Assembly: GCA_030433275.1 (NCBI GenBank) | Contig: JAUILK010000012.1 | Span: 1-64,000, forward strand | DNA length: 64,000 bases | Source: Gammaproteobacteria bacterium | Lineage (GTDB): Bacteria > Pseudomonadota > Gammaproteobacteria > Nitrococcales > Nitrococcaceae | Reading direction: 5' to 3' | Part shown: positions 17,213 to 24,953 of the stretch, one piece after another | Layout: each line of letters opens with the position of its first letter | Numbering within the stretch: position 1 is the stretch's first letter | The notes under the pieces: model-generated | What the model saw: only the letters and a program-made list of their open reading frames with translations | Told to the model about the DNA's origin: nothing | The model's database searches: none | Made by a program: the position numbers and the translations under genes

Positions 17213-19258
17213 CTAGGCCTCCTCCTCCAGCGGCTTGAATTCGGTGGCGAGGCGCTGTTGGATATGACCCGGCACCGGCTCGTAGTTACTGAACTGCAGA
17301 CGGTAATTGCCCGCGCCGCCGGTCATGGCCTTGAGCTTGGATGGGAAGTCTTCGAGTTCGGCCAAGGGCGCCAAGGCCTGCAGGGTGATGTGCTCGCTGT
17401 GGCTTTGCGTATCCTGGATTCGGCCACGCCGAGCGGAGATATCCCCCGTGATATCACCCATAGCCGCACTCGGGACATCGATCATTAGTTCCACGATCGG
17501 CTCCAGCACGATGGGATGCGCCTTATGCACAGCATCCAGAAAGGCTTTGCGGCCGGCGATGACAAAGGCAATCTCCTTGGAGTCCACCGGATGCGTCTTA
17601 CCGTCGTAAACCGTGACTTGGATATCCTGCATCGGGTAACCGGCGATCGCCCCATCGCTCAACGCCTGCCGTGCGCCCTTCTCTACAGCGGGAACGAGCG
17701 AACCGGGTATGGCCCCGCCCCGGATTTCGTTGACGAATTCGAATCCGGCCCCGCGAGGCAGCGGCGCGATCCGCAGGAACACTTCACCGAACTGACCGGC
17801 CCCACCGGTCTGCTTCTTGTGCCGGCAGTGTCCTTCCGCGGCCGCGGTGATAGTCTCGCGATAGGCGATCGAAGGCGGCTTGGTCTTCACCTCCAAATTA
17901 TATCGCTGCTGCATCTTCTCCAGCGTCAACTGCAAATGGCGGTCGCCCAAAGCCCAGAGCACCGTTTCATGGGTGGCCCGGTTCTGCTCGACGCGCAGCC
18001 CCGGATCCTCCTCGGCCAACTTGGCCAGCACCTCGGAGAGCTTCTGCTCATCGCCGTGGCGCGTGGCCTGTACCGCTGCGCCGAATACCGGCGTGGGGAA
18101 CGCCATGGGATACAGACGGATATGGTCCTCGTCGTGGGAGTCATGCAGCACGGCATCGAAGTGGATTTCCTCCACCTTGGCCACGGCACAAATATCCCCT
18201 GGGATACAGCGGGCGACCTCGGTGCGCTCTTTGCCGCGGAGCTTGAACAGGTTACCGGTTTTGAACGGCTTGCGAGCATCGCCGATATAGAGGCGACTGT
18301 CGCGGTTGACCGTACCCTGATGCACCCGGAATACCGCGAGTTTACCCATGAAGGGATCATGCTCGATTTTGACCACATGCGCTAATACGTGCTGATCCGG
18401 GTCGGGTTCGGCGTGGTATTCGCGAACGCCGCTTTCGTCCTCGCGGATGAAAGGCGGTGGATTGCCTTCCAAGGGATTGGGCATAAGCTGTTCGACAATA
18501 TTCAACAACTCTGCCAGCCCCGCTCCGCTTTTCGCCGAGGCGAAGCAGACCGGCACCAAATGTCCTTCGCGCAAAGCCGCCTCGAACGGCTCGTGCAACT
18601 GCTGCGGGTTGAGTGCCTCGCCCTGCTCGAGATAGAGAGCCATCAACGCCTCGTCAACCTCCACCACCTGATCAACCAACGCGTCGTGCGCTGCTTCGAC
18701 CGAAGAGAAGTCCGCTTCTCCGGCGGGGGCAAAAAAACAGTCTGCCACTGCGGCACCGCCCTTTGCCGGCAGGTCCAGGGCCAAGCACTCCGGCCCAAAA
18801 GTCGCGCGGATCTCCTCCAACAGTCGCTCCAGATCGACTCCTTCGACATCAGTCCGATTGATGATGATCAGCCGGCACAGGCCGCGTTCACCGGCCATCT
18901 GCATCATCTGCCGGGCTGTATTCTCGATCCCCGCCTGAGCGTTGATCACCACCGCTACGGTTTCCACTGCCGGCAAAACGGCCAACGCCTGTCCCAGAAA
19001 GTCGGGCGATCCGGGGGTATCGATAAGATTGATGTGAGCACCCTTCCAGTCCAGACTCACGATCGAGGCGCTGATGGAGTGGTGGATGGATTTTTCCAGA
19101 GGGTCGGCATCACTGACTGTCGTTCCCCGCTCCACGCTGCCGGGATTGGCCACGGCACCCGTTGCGACCAACAAGGATTCGATCAAAGTGGTCTTCCCCG
19201 CCCCGGCGTGCCCAACCAGGGCAATGTTGCGGACATTCTCGGTGGCATAATCAGGCAT
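17213..19258 (-). CDS. Elongation factor G-like GTPase (EF-G paralogue)
   Basis: A 681-aa translational GTPase with all EF-G domains: G domain, domain II (ARKPFKTGNLFKLRGK region), III, IV (HKKQTGGAGQFGEVFLRI) and V. G1 is GHAGAGKTT (residues 16-24) and G3 is DTPGSPDF. The G4 motif reads NRTD instead of the usual NKxD. It is not in a str operon (no rpsL, rpsG or tuf), so it is the secondary EF-G-like type rather than housekeeping FusA. Such paralogues have been linked to recycling or stress, but this one is untested. Start ATG 19258 has GGAGA upstream. Confidence 0.93.
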   Translation of the reverse strand: MPDYATENVRNIALVGHAGAGKTTLIESLLVATGAVANPGSVERGTTVSDADPLEKSIHHSISASIVSLDWKGAHINLIDTPGSPDFLGQALAVLPAVETVAVVINAQAGIENTARQMMQMAGERGLCRLIIINRTDVEGVDLERLLEEIRATFGPECLALDLPAKGGAAVADCFFAPAGEADFSSVEAAHDALVDQVVEVDEALMALYLEQGEALNPQQLHEPFEAALREGHLVPVCFASAKSGAGLAELLNIVEQLMPNPLEGNPPPFIREDESGVREYHAEPDPDQHVLAHVVKIEHDPFMGKLAVFRVHQGTVNRDSRLYIGDARKPFKTGNLFKLRGKERTEVARCIPGDICAVAKVEEIHFDAVLHDSHDEDHIRLYPMAFPTPVFGAAVQATRHGDEQKLSEVLAKLAEEDPGLRVEQNRATHETVLWALGDRHLQLTLEKMQQRYNLEVKTKPPSIAYRETITAAAEGHCRHKKQTGGAGQFGEVFLRIAPLPRGAGFEFVNEIRGGAIPGSLVPAVEKGARQALSDGAIAGYPMQDIQVTVYDGKTHPVDSKEIAFVIAGRKAFLDAVHKAHPIVLEPIVELMIDVPSAAMGDITGDISARRGRIQDTQSHSEHITLQALAPLAELEDFPSKLKAMTGGAGNYRLQFSNYEPVPGHIQQRLATEFKPLEEEA

Positions 19259-19635
19259 AGTGCAATCTCCGGGCTGGCAAAAAGCCGAACCACACGATTT
19301 TTTAGCTCCCCATAGCCACAGACCTGCGGCCCACGGCTTCCGAAACTCTTAAAACAATGAGAACCAAGCAACCTAGTGCACGATCGACTACCGCTTACGC
19401 TCTTTACAGCAAACCTCCATTTCATGTTCCTGATTCAGGGTTGCTTGCATGCGCCCTTTCACCGCCCGCGCCTGCAAGCACACAACTGGTTTCCCAACGT
19501 CTCCTCATACTTAAGATAGAACTTGATCAAAGGCTTTGCCTTCCCGTCCTTAGCCCAACACGGCGCTGCGCCATGAAATTAGGAACTCGCTAACAATTTA
19601 CGCGCCCCCTGACGGAACCGAGGAATTTTTAGAAA
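19259..19635. other. Divergent intergenic region
   Basis: 377 bp between the EF-G-like gene (minus) and the DASS transporter (plus). It must hold both promoters. I saw no clear promoter pair, operator or small gene. Confidence 0.5.
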
Positions 19636-21027
19636 ATGCAAGCCGAGCAACATACTTCGGAGACCCGCAACGGACTGCGACTGGCGCTCGGTGTAGTGGT
19701 GGCCGCTGCGGCCGCCGGTGCGGCACTGGCGGCCGATCTACATCCAGCGGCTTGCTGGACGGCTGCGATCACCGGACTGTGCGCGACCTGGTGGGTGCTC
19801 GAACCAATCCCGATACCGGCGACCTCGCTCATCCCGTTTGCAGCCTTCCCGCTCGCTGGAGTGGTCGATCACGAGCGGATCGCACAAGCTTACGGCCACC
19901 CGCTCGTCCTGCTCCTGCTCAGCGGCTTCATGTTGTCCAAGGCGGTCGAAAAGAGCCGATTACACCGCCGGCTAGCACTCGGCATGGTGCGCGCATGCGG
20001 AGGCGGCGGTCGTCGGCTGGTCCTAGGATTCATGCTCGCGAGCTGGGTCTGCAGCATGTGGATCTCGAATACCGCCACGACCGTGATGCTGCTGCCGGTC
20101 GCGCTTGCGATACTGGAGAGCCGCGAGGCCAAACCGACCGCAGTTCCGCTCCTACTTGGGATCGCCTACGCGGCTAGCATCGGCGGCATGGCCACGCCAA
20201 TCGGCACACCCCCGAACATCATATTCATGGCCGTTTACGAGCAGGCCACCGGCAAGACAGTGCATTTTTTGGAATGGATGACGATCGGTCTACCAGCAGC
20301 TACGCTGCTTCTGCCGATCGCATGGCTTTGGATAACCCGTTCCTTGGGCGGAACGACGGCGCCGGCGATTCCGCCTCCGGGGCCGTGGCGCCCCCCCGAA
20401 ACACGCGTATTGGCGGTCTTCGGTCTCACGGCGGCGGCTTGGATCTTTCGTACCGAACCGTTCGGCGGTTGGAGCAGCCTACTCGGCACCGAAACCGCTT
20501 CGGACAGTACGGTCGCGGTGGCCGCAGTCGTGGCCTTGTTCCTGCTACCGGACGACAAAGGCGGACAGCTCCTCGATTGGAATACCGCCCGCACGATTCC
20601 GTGGGGGCTGTTGATCCTGTTCGGTGGCGGTATCGCCATCTCGACCGCCTTCGAGGCCTCGGGACTGTCGGATGCCCTCGGCAAGGCGCTCGGCGGCATC
20701 GCGGCCTGGCCGCCAGTCGTGGTGACTCTGGCCTTGTGCCTGACGGTCACCTTTATAACCGAAGTGACCAGCAATACCGCGACCACCAACCTCCTCATGC
20801 CGGTTCTAGCCTCCGGCGCGCTCGGCGCCGGCCTCGCGCCCGAGTGGCTCATGCTCCCGACGGCGTTGAGCGCGAGCTGCGCGTTCATGCTGCCGGTAGC
20901 CACCGCTCCGAACGCAATCGTTGCCGGCAGCGGATACCTGCGCACCGCCGACATGGCTCGCGAGGGGATCGTACTCAATATCTTCGCCGCCATGGCGCTC
21001 ACGGCGGTGTGTTCACTGCTTCTGTGA
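19636..21027 (+). CDS. DASS/SLC13-family sodium:anion symporter
   Basis: A 463-aa transporter with about 11-12 membrane segments. The two Ser-Asn-Thr signatures that bind substrate and sodium are intact: SNTATTVMLLP (starting at residue 144) and SNTATTNLLMP (starting at residue 379), each with the matching G-TPP or TAPN element (GTPPNIIFMA, ATAPNAIV). Family substrates are dicarboxylates, citrate or sulfate. The gene is preceded by GAGGAA about 10 bases before ATG. It reads toward the GGDEF-EAL gene 140 bp downstream but is probably independent of it. Confidence 0.93.
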   Translation: MQAEQHTSETRNGLRLALGVVVAAAAAGAALAADLHPAACWTAAITGLCATWWVLEPIPIPATSLIPFAAFPLAGVVDHERIAQAYGHPLVLLLLSGFMLSKAVEKSRLHRRLALGMVRACGGGGRRLVLGFMLASWVCSMWISNTATTVMLLPVALAILESREAKPTAVPLLLGIAYAASIGGMATPIGTPPNIIFMAVYEQATGKTVHFLEWMTIGLPAATLLLPIAWLWITRSLGGTTAPAIPPPGPWRPPETRVLAVFGLTAAAWIFRTEPFGGWSSLLGTETASDSTVAVAAVVALFLLPDDKGGQLLDWNTARTIPWGLLILFGGGIAISTAFEASGLSDALGKALGGIAAWPPVVVTLALCLTVTFITEVTSNTATTNLLMPVLASGALGAGLAPEWLMLPTALSASCAFMLPVATAPNAIVAGSGYLRTADMAREGIVLNIFAAMALTAVCSLLL

Positions 21028-21169
21028 GCCGATCGTATGCGCAACCCAGCCGGCGACCCTTCAACGGCTGAAATGAATGTAGAATTTCAAAAAATATCTT
21101 ATATATAAATTTTCGACAGATACCGAGATTGACCAGTTTCTCAAAATTTTCAGGCTACAATCGATACCC

Positions 21170-23563
21170 TTGTCAACAAGTGCACAATTCGAGGCAGAGC
21201 TTGGGATGCATTTGAGTAAGCTCGGCATCGACTTCAAGCATACAAACCGGCTGGAGACGTCGGCGCATAGCACTGCAGCGCTCCAAGACCGCGTCGACGG
21301 GTTGTTCTCCTGCATGGACAGATCACTGGCGATGGCTTTTTTCGTCGCCGGTGCATATGCCTATATCTATTTCGAGCGCAATGGCGACAGTAGCACCCGG
21401 TGGTGGTTTGTAACGATAGCGACGACCGTCTTAGCACGCGCACTCACCGTCTGGTTCTATCGTCATAGGCGAGACCTGCTTGGCGATACCCGACTCTGGC
21501 TGCGCGTTTTTCGAATCGGATCGACATTAACCGCGCTTGCATGGGGCGCGGCCGGTTTCTTTTATTTTCCGATCGAGAACTCGATCGCGCAAAACCTGAC
21601 ATTGATGATTTTGACAGGCGTCGCAGCAGGGGCGCTGAGCACGCTCGCAGGCGATTTCCCGAGTTATCGCAGCTACGTCTTGCTCACACTGATGCCGTTG
21701 GTCTTGATGGGATTTCACCGTGGCGGCAGCGTGCAAATCATGATCGCGGTGATCGTCAGCCTGTTGATCGTTTTTCTGATCCAAGCCGGCTATCAGAACG
21801 CGCACAATATCGCACTGTCACTGGAGCTGCGCCACAAGAACGCCGGCCTGGTCGAAGACCTGCGACGGGAAAAAGAGCGGGCGATCAGCGAAGCGGAAAC
21901 CATGCTGGGCAGCCTACTGTCATCGGCCCCTATCGCACTGTGGATCGTCGACACGCACGGCAAGATTACTTATATCAAGGGCCAAAAATTCGGCCGTATG
22001 GACGATGGAGCGCTACCCACCATAGGTAAAAACCTAATACATGGATTCCAACAACACCATCCTCAGATCGCCTACGAGACGCAACGAGCGCTAAGCGGCG
22101 AGGCTTTTACCACCGAACTCGAATTGCAGAAATCGACCTTCGAAGTGCACTACACTCCTTTTCTGGACGAGGCAGGGACGCAACAGGGTGCGATCGGCGT
22201 CGCCGTCGATATTTCCGACCGAATCGAGCACAAAAAAGAGCTGTCACGGCACGCGAACTACGATCACCTCACCGGCTTGTCGAACCGTACTCACATCCTG
22301 GAGCAGGTGACCCATGCCTTCAACAACGCACAGCGTAGCGGCACCCATGTCGCCTTGTTTTTCATCGACCTCGATAATTTCAAGGCGATCAACGACACAC
22401 TCGGTCATGAGGCCGGCGATCAACTGCTGAAACAGGCCGCCGATCGCCTAATCGGTGCAATTCGCAAAAGCGACATAGCGGCGCGCCTGGGCGGCGATGA
22501 GTTTCTGGTCATATGTGACAACCTGACCCACCCGAATGCCGCCGAACTCATCGCGCACAAGATCACTAGGGTTTTTCGGCGCGCGTTCCAACTCGATCAA
22601 CGCGAGGTCTACGCCACCGCCAGCGTGGGCGTTGCCGTGTATCCGCAGGACGGCAGGACAGCCGATCAGTTATTGGGTAGCGCTGATACCGCCATGTATC
22701 ACGCTAAATCGGCCGGCAAGAACAGATACCGTTTCTTCACCCGCAAGATGCAAGAAGCAGCCGATCGCCATATAGCGATGGAAACCGAATTGCGCCATGC
22801 CCTTGCGCGCCACGAAATGCACCTGAGTTACCAACCCAAATTCGACACCCAAACCAATCAAATCCGCGGTGCGGAAGCTTTGTTGCGCTGGCACTCGCCA
22901 CACCTGGGGCAGATCAGCCCAGCGGAATTCATACCCGTTGCGGAACGCGCGGGTCTGATGCCCGAGATAGGAAGCTGGGTCCTAGAGACCGCTTGTCAAG
23001 AGGCCGTGCGATGGCGGTCTCTGTGCGATCAGCCCCTCAGCGTCGCCGTCAACGTATCGCCGCACCAGTTCCGAAACACCGATCTATTGGCCAATGTGAC
23101 CGAAGCATTGATCACAACTGGATTGACCACCGACGAACTGGAATTGGAGATCACAGAAAGCGTATTGGTGCAGGATACTCCGGATATCATACGGGTATTC
23201 GACAACCTGAGCCGTCTCGGTATCACTTTGTCACTCGATGATTTCGGCACCGGCTACTCTTCGCTGAGTTACCTGAAGAAGTTTCCCCTCCGGATCTTGA
23301 AAATCGATAAATCTTTCGTGCAGGATCTCAACGGCCGCGACGATTCGCTGGTCGATGCCATCATTGCCATGGCGCACAGCCTAAACCTCGAAGTCGTCGC
23401 CGAGGGAGTGGAAACCGAGCAGCAACTCGAATTTCTCAAACAGCGCAACGTCGAGTTGATCCAGGGTTTTCTCTTGAGCAAACCAGTCAGCAGCGAAGAC
23501 TTCCGTGCGATGCTTCAGACAACAATCCCGTCGCCTGGCCAATCCAAGAGCACGATCACCTGA
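21170..23563 (+). CDS. Membrane PAS-GGDEF-EAL protein (cyclic di-GMP turnover)
   Basis: A 797-aa inner-membrane protein. Residues about 50-220 hold five or six membrane helices with short loops (a MASE-like sensor region). A coiled segment and a PAS domain (about 245-350, with DTHGKITYIKG) follow, then a diguanylate cyclase domain with intact GGDEF (441-445) and a phosphodiesterase domain with intact EAL (569-571) and DDFGTGYSSL. Both activities may be present. Several starts are possible: TTG 21170 gives the longest frame, and ATG 21206 is a realistic alternative. It precedes the globin gene by 107 bp and may supply the c-di-GMP arm of the gas-sensing cluster. Confidence 0.93.
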   Translation: MSTSAQFEAELGMHLSKLGIDFKHTNRLETSAHSTAALQDRVDGLFSCMDRSLAMAFFVAGAYAYIYFERNGDSSTRWWFVTIATTVLARALTVWFYRHRRDLLGDTRLWLRVFRIGSTLTALAWGAAGFFYFPIENSIAQNLTLMILTGVAAGALSTLAGDFPSYRSYVLLTLMPLVLMGFHRGGSVQIMIAVIVSLLIVFLIQAGYQNAHNIALSLELRHKNAGLVEDLRREKERAISEAETMLGSLLSSAPIALWIVDTHGKITYIKGQKFGRMDDGALPTIGKNLIHGFQQHHPQIAYETQRALSGEAFTTELELQKSTFEVHYTPFLDEAGTQQGAIGVAVDISDRIEHKKELSRHANYDHLTGLSNRTHILEQVTHAFNNAQRSGTHVALFFIDLDNFKAINDTLGHEAGDQLLKQAADRLIGAIRKSDIAARLGGDEFLVICDNLTHPNAAELIAHKITRVFRRAFQLDQREVYATASVGVAVYPQDGRTADQLLGSADTAMYHAKSAGKNRYRFFTRKMQEAADRHIAMETELRHALARHEMHLSYQPKFDTQTNQIRGAEALLRWHSPHLGQISPAEFIPVAERAGLMPEIGSWVLETACQEAVRWRSLCDQPLSVAVNVSPHQFRNTDLLANVTEALITTGLTTDELELEITESVLVQDTPDIIRVFDNLSRLGITLSLDDFGTGYSSLSYLKKFPLRILKIDKSFVQDLNGRDDSLVDAIIAMAHSLNLEVVAEGVETEQQLEFLKQRNVELIQGFLLSKPVSSEDFRAMLQTTIPSPGQSKSTIT

Positions 23564-23670
23564 TTGCGCACACTTGGCATCGGGATCCTGGGTAAGTAAA
23601 ACGCGCGGTACGCGGAGAAGGCCGTCTCCGAGACAGCGGGCGAGCTGTCGCCAGCGGGGATAAACCAGTC

Positions 23671-24090
23671 ATGGATAACATTGAACAGCACGCGGAACAA
23701 TTCAACGACAGCTACGAACGCTGCATCGAAAATCCGAAGCCACCCGGGTTCCTGCATCGCTTTTACGAAATCTTCCTGTCTTCGTCCGAGGAAGTTGCGG
23801 CAAAGTTTAAGAACACCGACTTCGAAAGGCAGACTCGAGTACTCAAGGCTTCCTTGTACTACATGATGTTGAGCTGCAACGGGTCGCCAGCGGCGATGGC
23901 GCATTTACAACGCCTTGCCCGCCTTCACAGTAGAAAGCAGCTCGATATTCGTCCCGAATTGTACGATCTCTGGCTAACCAGCCTACTCCAAACCGTGCGG
24001 GAATACGATCCACGTTTCGGCCAACAAACAGAAGTGGCCTGGCGACATGTACTTGGCTACGGAATCGCCTTTATGAAATCCAGATATTGA
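23671..24090 (+). CDS. Single-domain haem globin (sensor-globin-like)
   Basis: A 139-aa protein with the globin fold. RFYEIFLSSSEEVAAKF (helix B to CD) includes the CD1 phenylalanine at about F46. LQRLARLHSRKQLDI holds the proximal histidine H86. YDLWLTSLLQTVREYDP and a C-terminal helix WRHVLGYGIAFMKSRY follow. This resembles the globin domains of globin-coupled sensors and related stand-alone globins more than truncated haemoglobins. It has no output domain, so it may scavenge or sense oxygen or NO for a neighbouring partner such as the GGDEF-EAL protein upstream or the H-NOX kinase system downstream. Confidence 0.8.
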   Translation: MDNIEQHAEQFNDSYERCIENPKPPGFLHRFYEIFLSSSEEVAAKFKNTDFERQTRVLKASLYYMMLSCNGSPAAMAHLQRLARLHSRKQLDIRPELYDLWLTSLLQTVREYDPRFGQQTEVAWRHVLGYGIAFMKSRY

Positions 24091-24246
24091 TCATGGAGCA
24101 GAGGCAAGCCGTATCTGAACTCCACAATCGCTAACACAGACGCAGAGCAAACTATCCGTACTGAGTATGCGTCAACCAAACTTGCCGGTTACTTTTGCCT
24201 GCGAAACGATGCATTAAATGCAATTCTGCACGGCGATCGCGAAGCA

Positions 24247-24263
24247 CTTGGAACGATTCCAAG
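24247..24263. promoter_or_regulatory. Perfect 7-3-7 inverted repeat (site 1)
   Basis: CTTGGAA-CGA-TTCCAAG. A perfect dyad with a 3-base centre, 135 bp upstream of the H-NOX start. It could be a repressor or activator operator. It does not match the FNR, NsrR or NorR consensus as I know them. Confidence 0.45.
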
Positions 24264-24338
24264 GAGGCGGGGAAACGCTGCGATAGAGCACACGTAAGGG
24301 TAAAATCGCAAAGCCTTGCATTGCGCCAGGCCTGACGA

Positions 24339-24355
24339 CTAACTTATAAAGTTAG
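24339..24355. promoter_or_regulatory. Perfect 7-3-7 inverted repeat (site 2)
   Basis: CTAACTT-ATA-AAGTTAG. Same geometry as site 1, centred 92 bp downstream of it and 43 bp before the H-NOX start. Its position suits an operator or a 5'-leader hairpin. Confidence 0.5.
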
Positions 24356-24397
24356 CGAAGTCATCCCGGCTACGCACCGGTTGTCGGAAGTGCGGCC

Positions 24398-24949
24398 ATG
24401 AAAGGGGTCGTATTCAACCTGCTGGAAGAGATCGTCACCCTCCACTACGGTCTGTCGGCGTGGGACGAATTGCTGGAGAAGACGCAGCTCGAAGGAGCCT
24501 ATACGTCGCTCGGCAGTTATCCGGACACGGATTTTTGGAAGCTTGTGGCTGCAGCCGCGGCGGCTAAAGGCAAATCGGACGATGAAATCGTGCGCTGGTT
24601 TGGGCGCGGTGCACTCCCGTTATTGGCCAAACGCTACCCGCACTTCCTCACACCGCACACTCACACGCGCGCGTTTCTACTCACGCTGAACGATATCATC
24701 CACCCTGAGGTGCGTAAGATCTATCCAGGTGCAGATGTCCCCGTATTCGATTTCGACATATCCACACCAGATAGCCTTGCAATTGGCTACAAATCGGCAC
24801 GCAAACTGTGCGCGTTTGCTGAGGGCATGATCGAGGGCGCGGCGGTTCACTACGGTGAACGGGTCGAGATCACTCAACCCCAGTGCATGAAACACGGCGA
24901 TGAACAGTGCCTTTTGATCTGTTCCTTCCAATCGGCCACCCAGAGATAA
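24398..24949 (+). CDS. H-NOX (haem nitric oxide/oxygen binding) sensor protein
   Basis: A 183-aa stand-alone H-NOX protein. It opens MKGVVFNLLEEIVTLHYG, the family start. The proximal haem ligand is H102 in NDIIHPEVRKIYPGADVPVF, with the conserved proline at 115. The haem-propionate clamp Y-x-S-x-R is Y131, S133 and R135. Cysteines at 138, 163 and 171 resemble the zinc/redox site of some bacterial members. No distal tyrosine typical of O2 binders was assigned, so NO is the likelier ligand. It lies 4 bp before the hybrid kinase, the standard H-NOX/histidine-kinase operon in which the haem protein inhibits the kinase when NO is bound. Confidence 0.95.
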   Translation: MKGVVFNLLEEIVTLHYGLSAWDELLEKTQLEGAYTSLGSYPDTDFWKLVAAAAAAKGKSDDEIVRWFGRGALPLLAKRYPHFLTPHTHTRAFLLTLNDIIHPEVRKIYPGADVPVFDFDISTPDSLAIGYKSARKLCAFAEGMIEGAAVHYGERVEITQPQCMKHGDEQCLLICSFQSATQR

Positions 24950-24953
24950 CCTC

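Larger units (their letters stand above)
24091..24397. other. Intergenic region carrying two inverted repeats upstream of hnoX
   Basis: 307 bp with no gene. It contains two perfect 7-3-7 inverted repeats, listed separately, and a short G/A-rich stretch just after the first. The H-NOX gene probably has its own promoter here. Confidence 0.55.
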
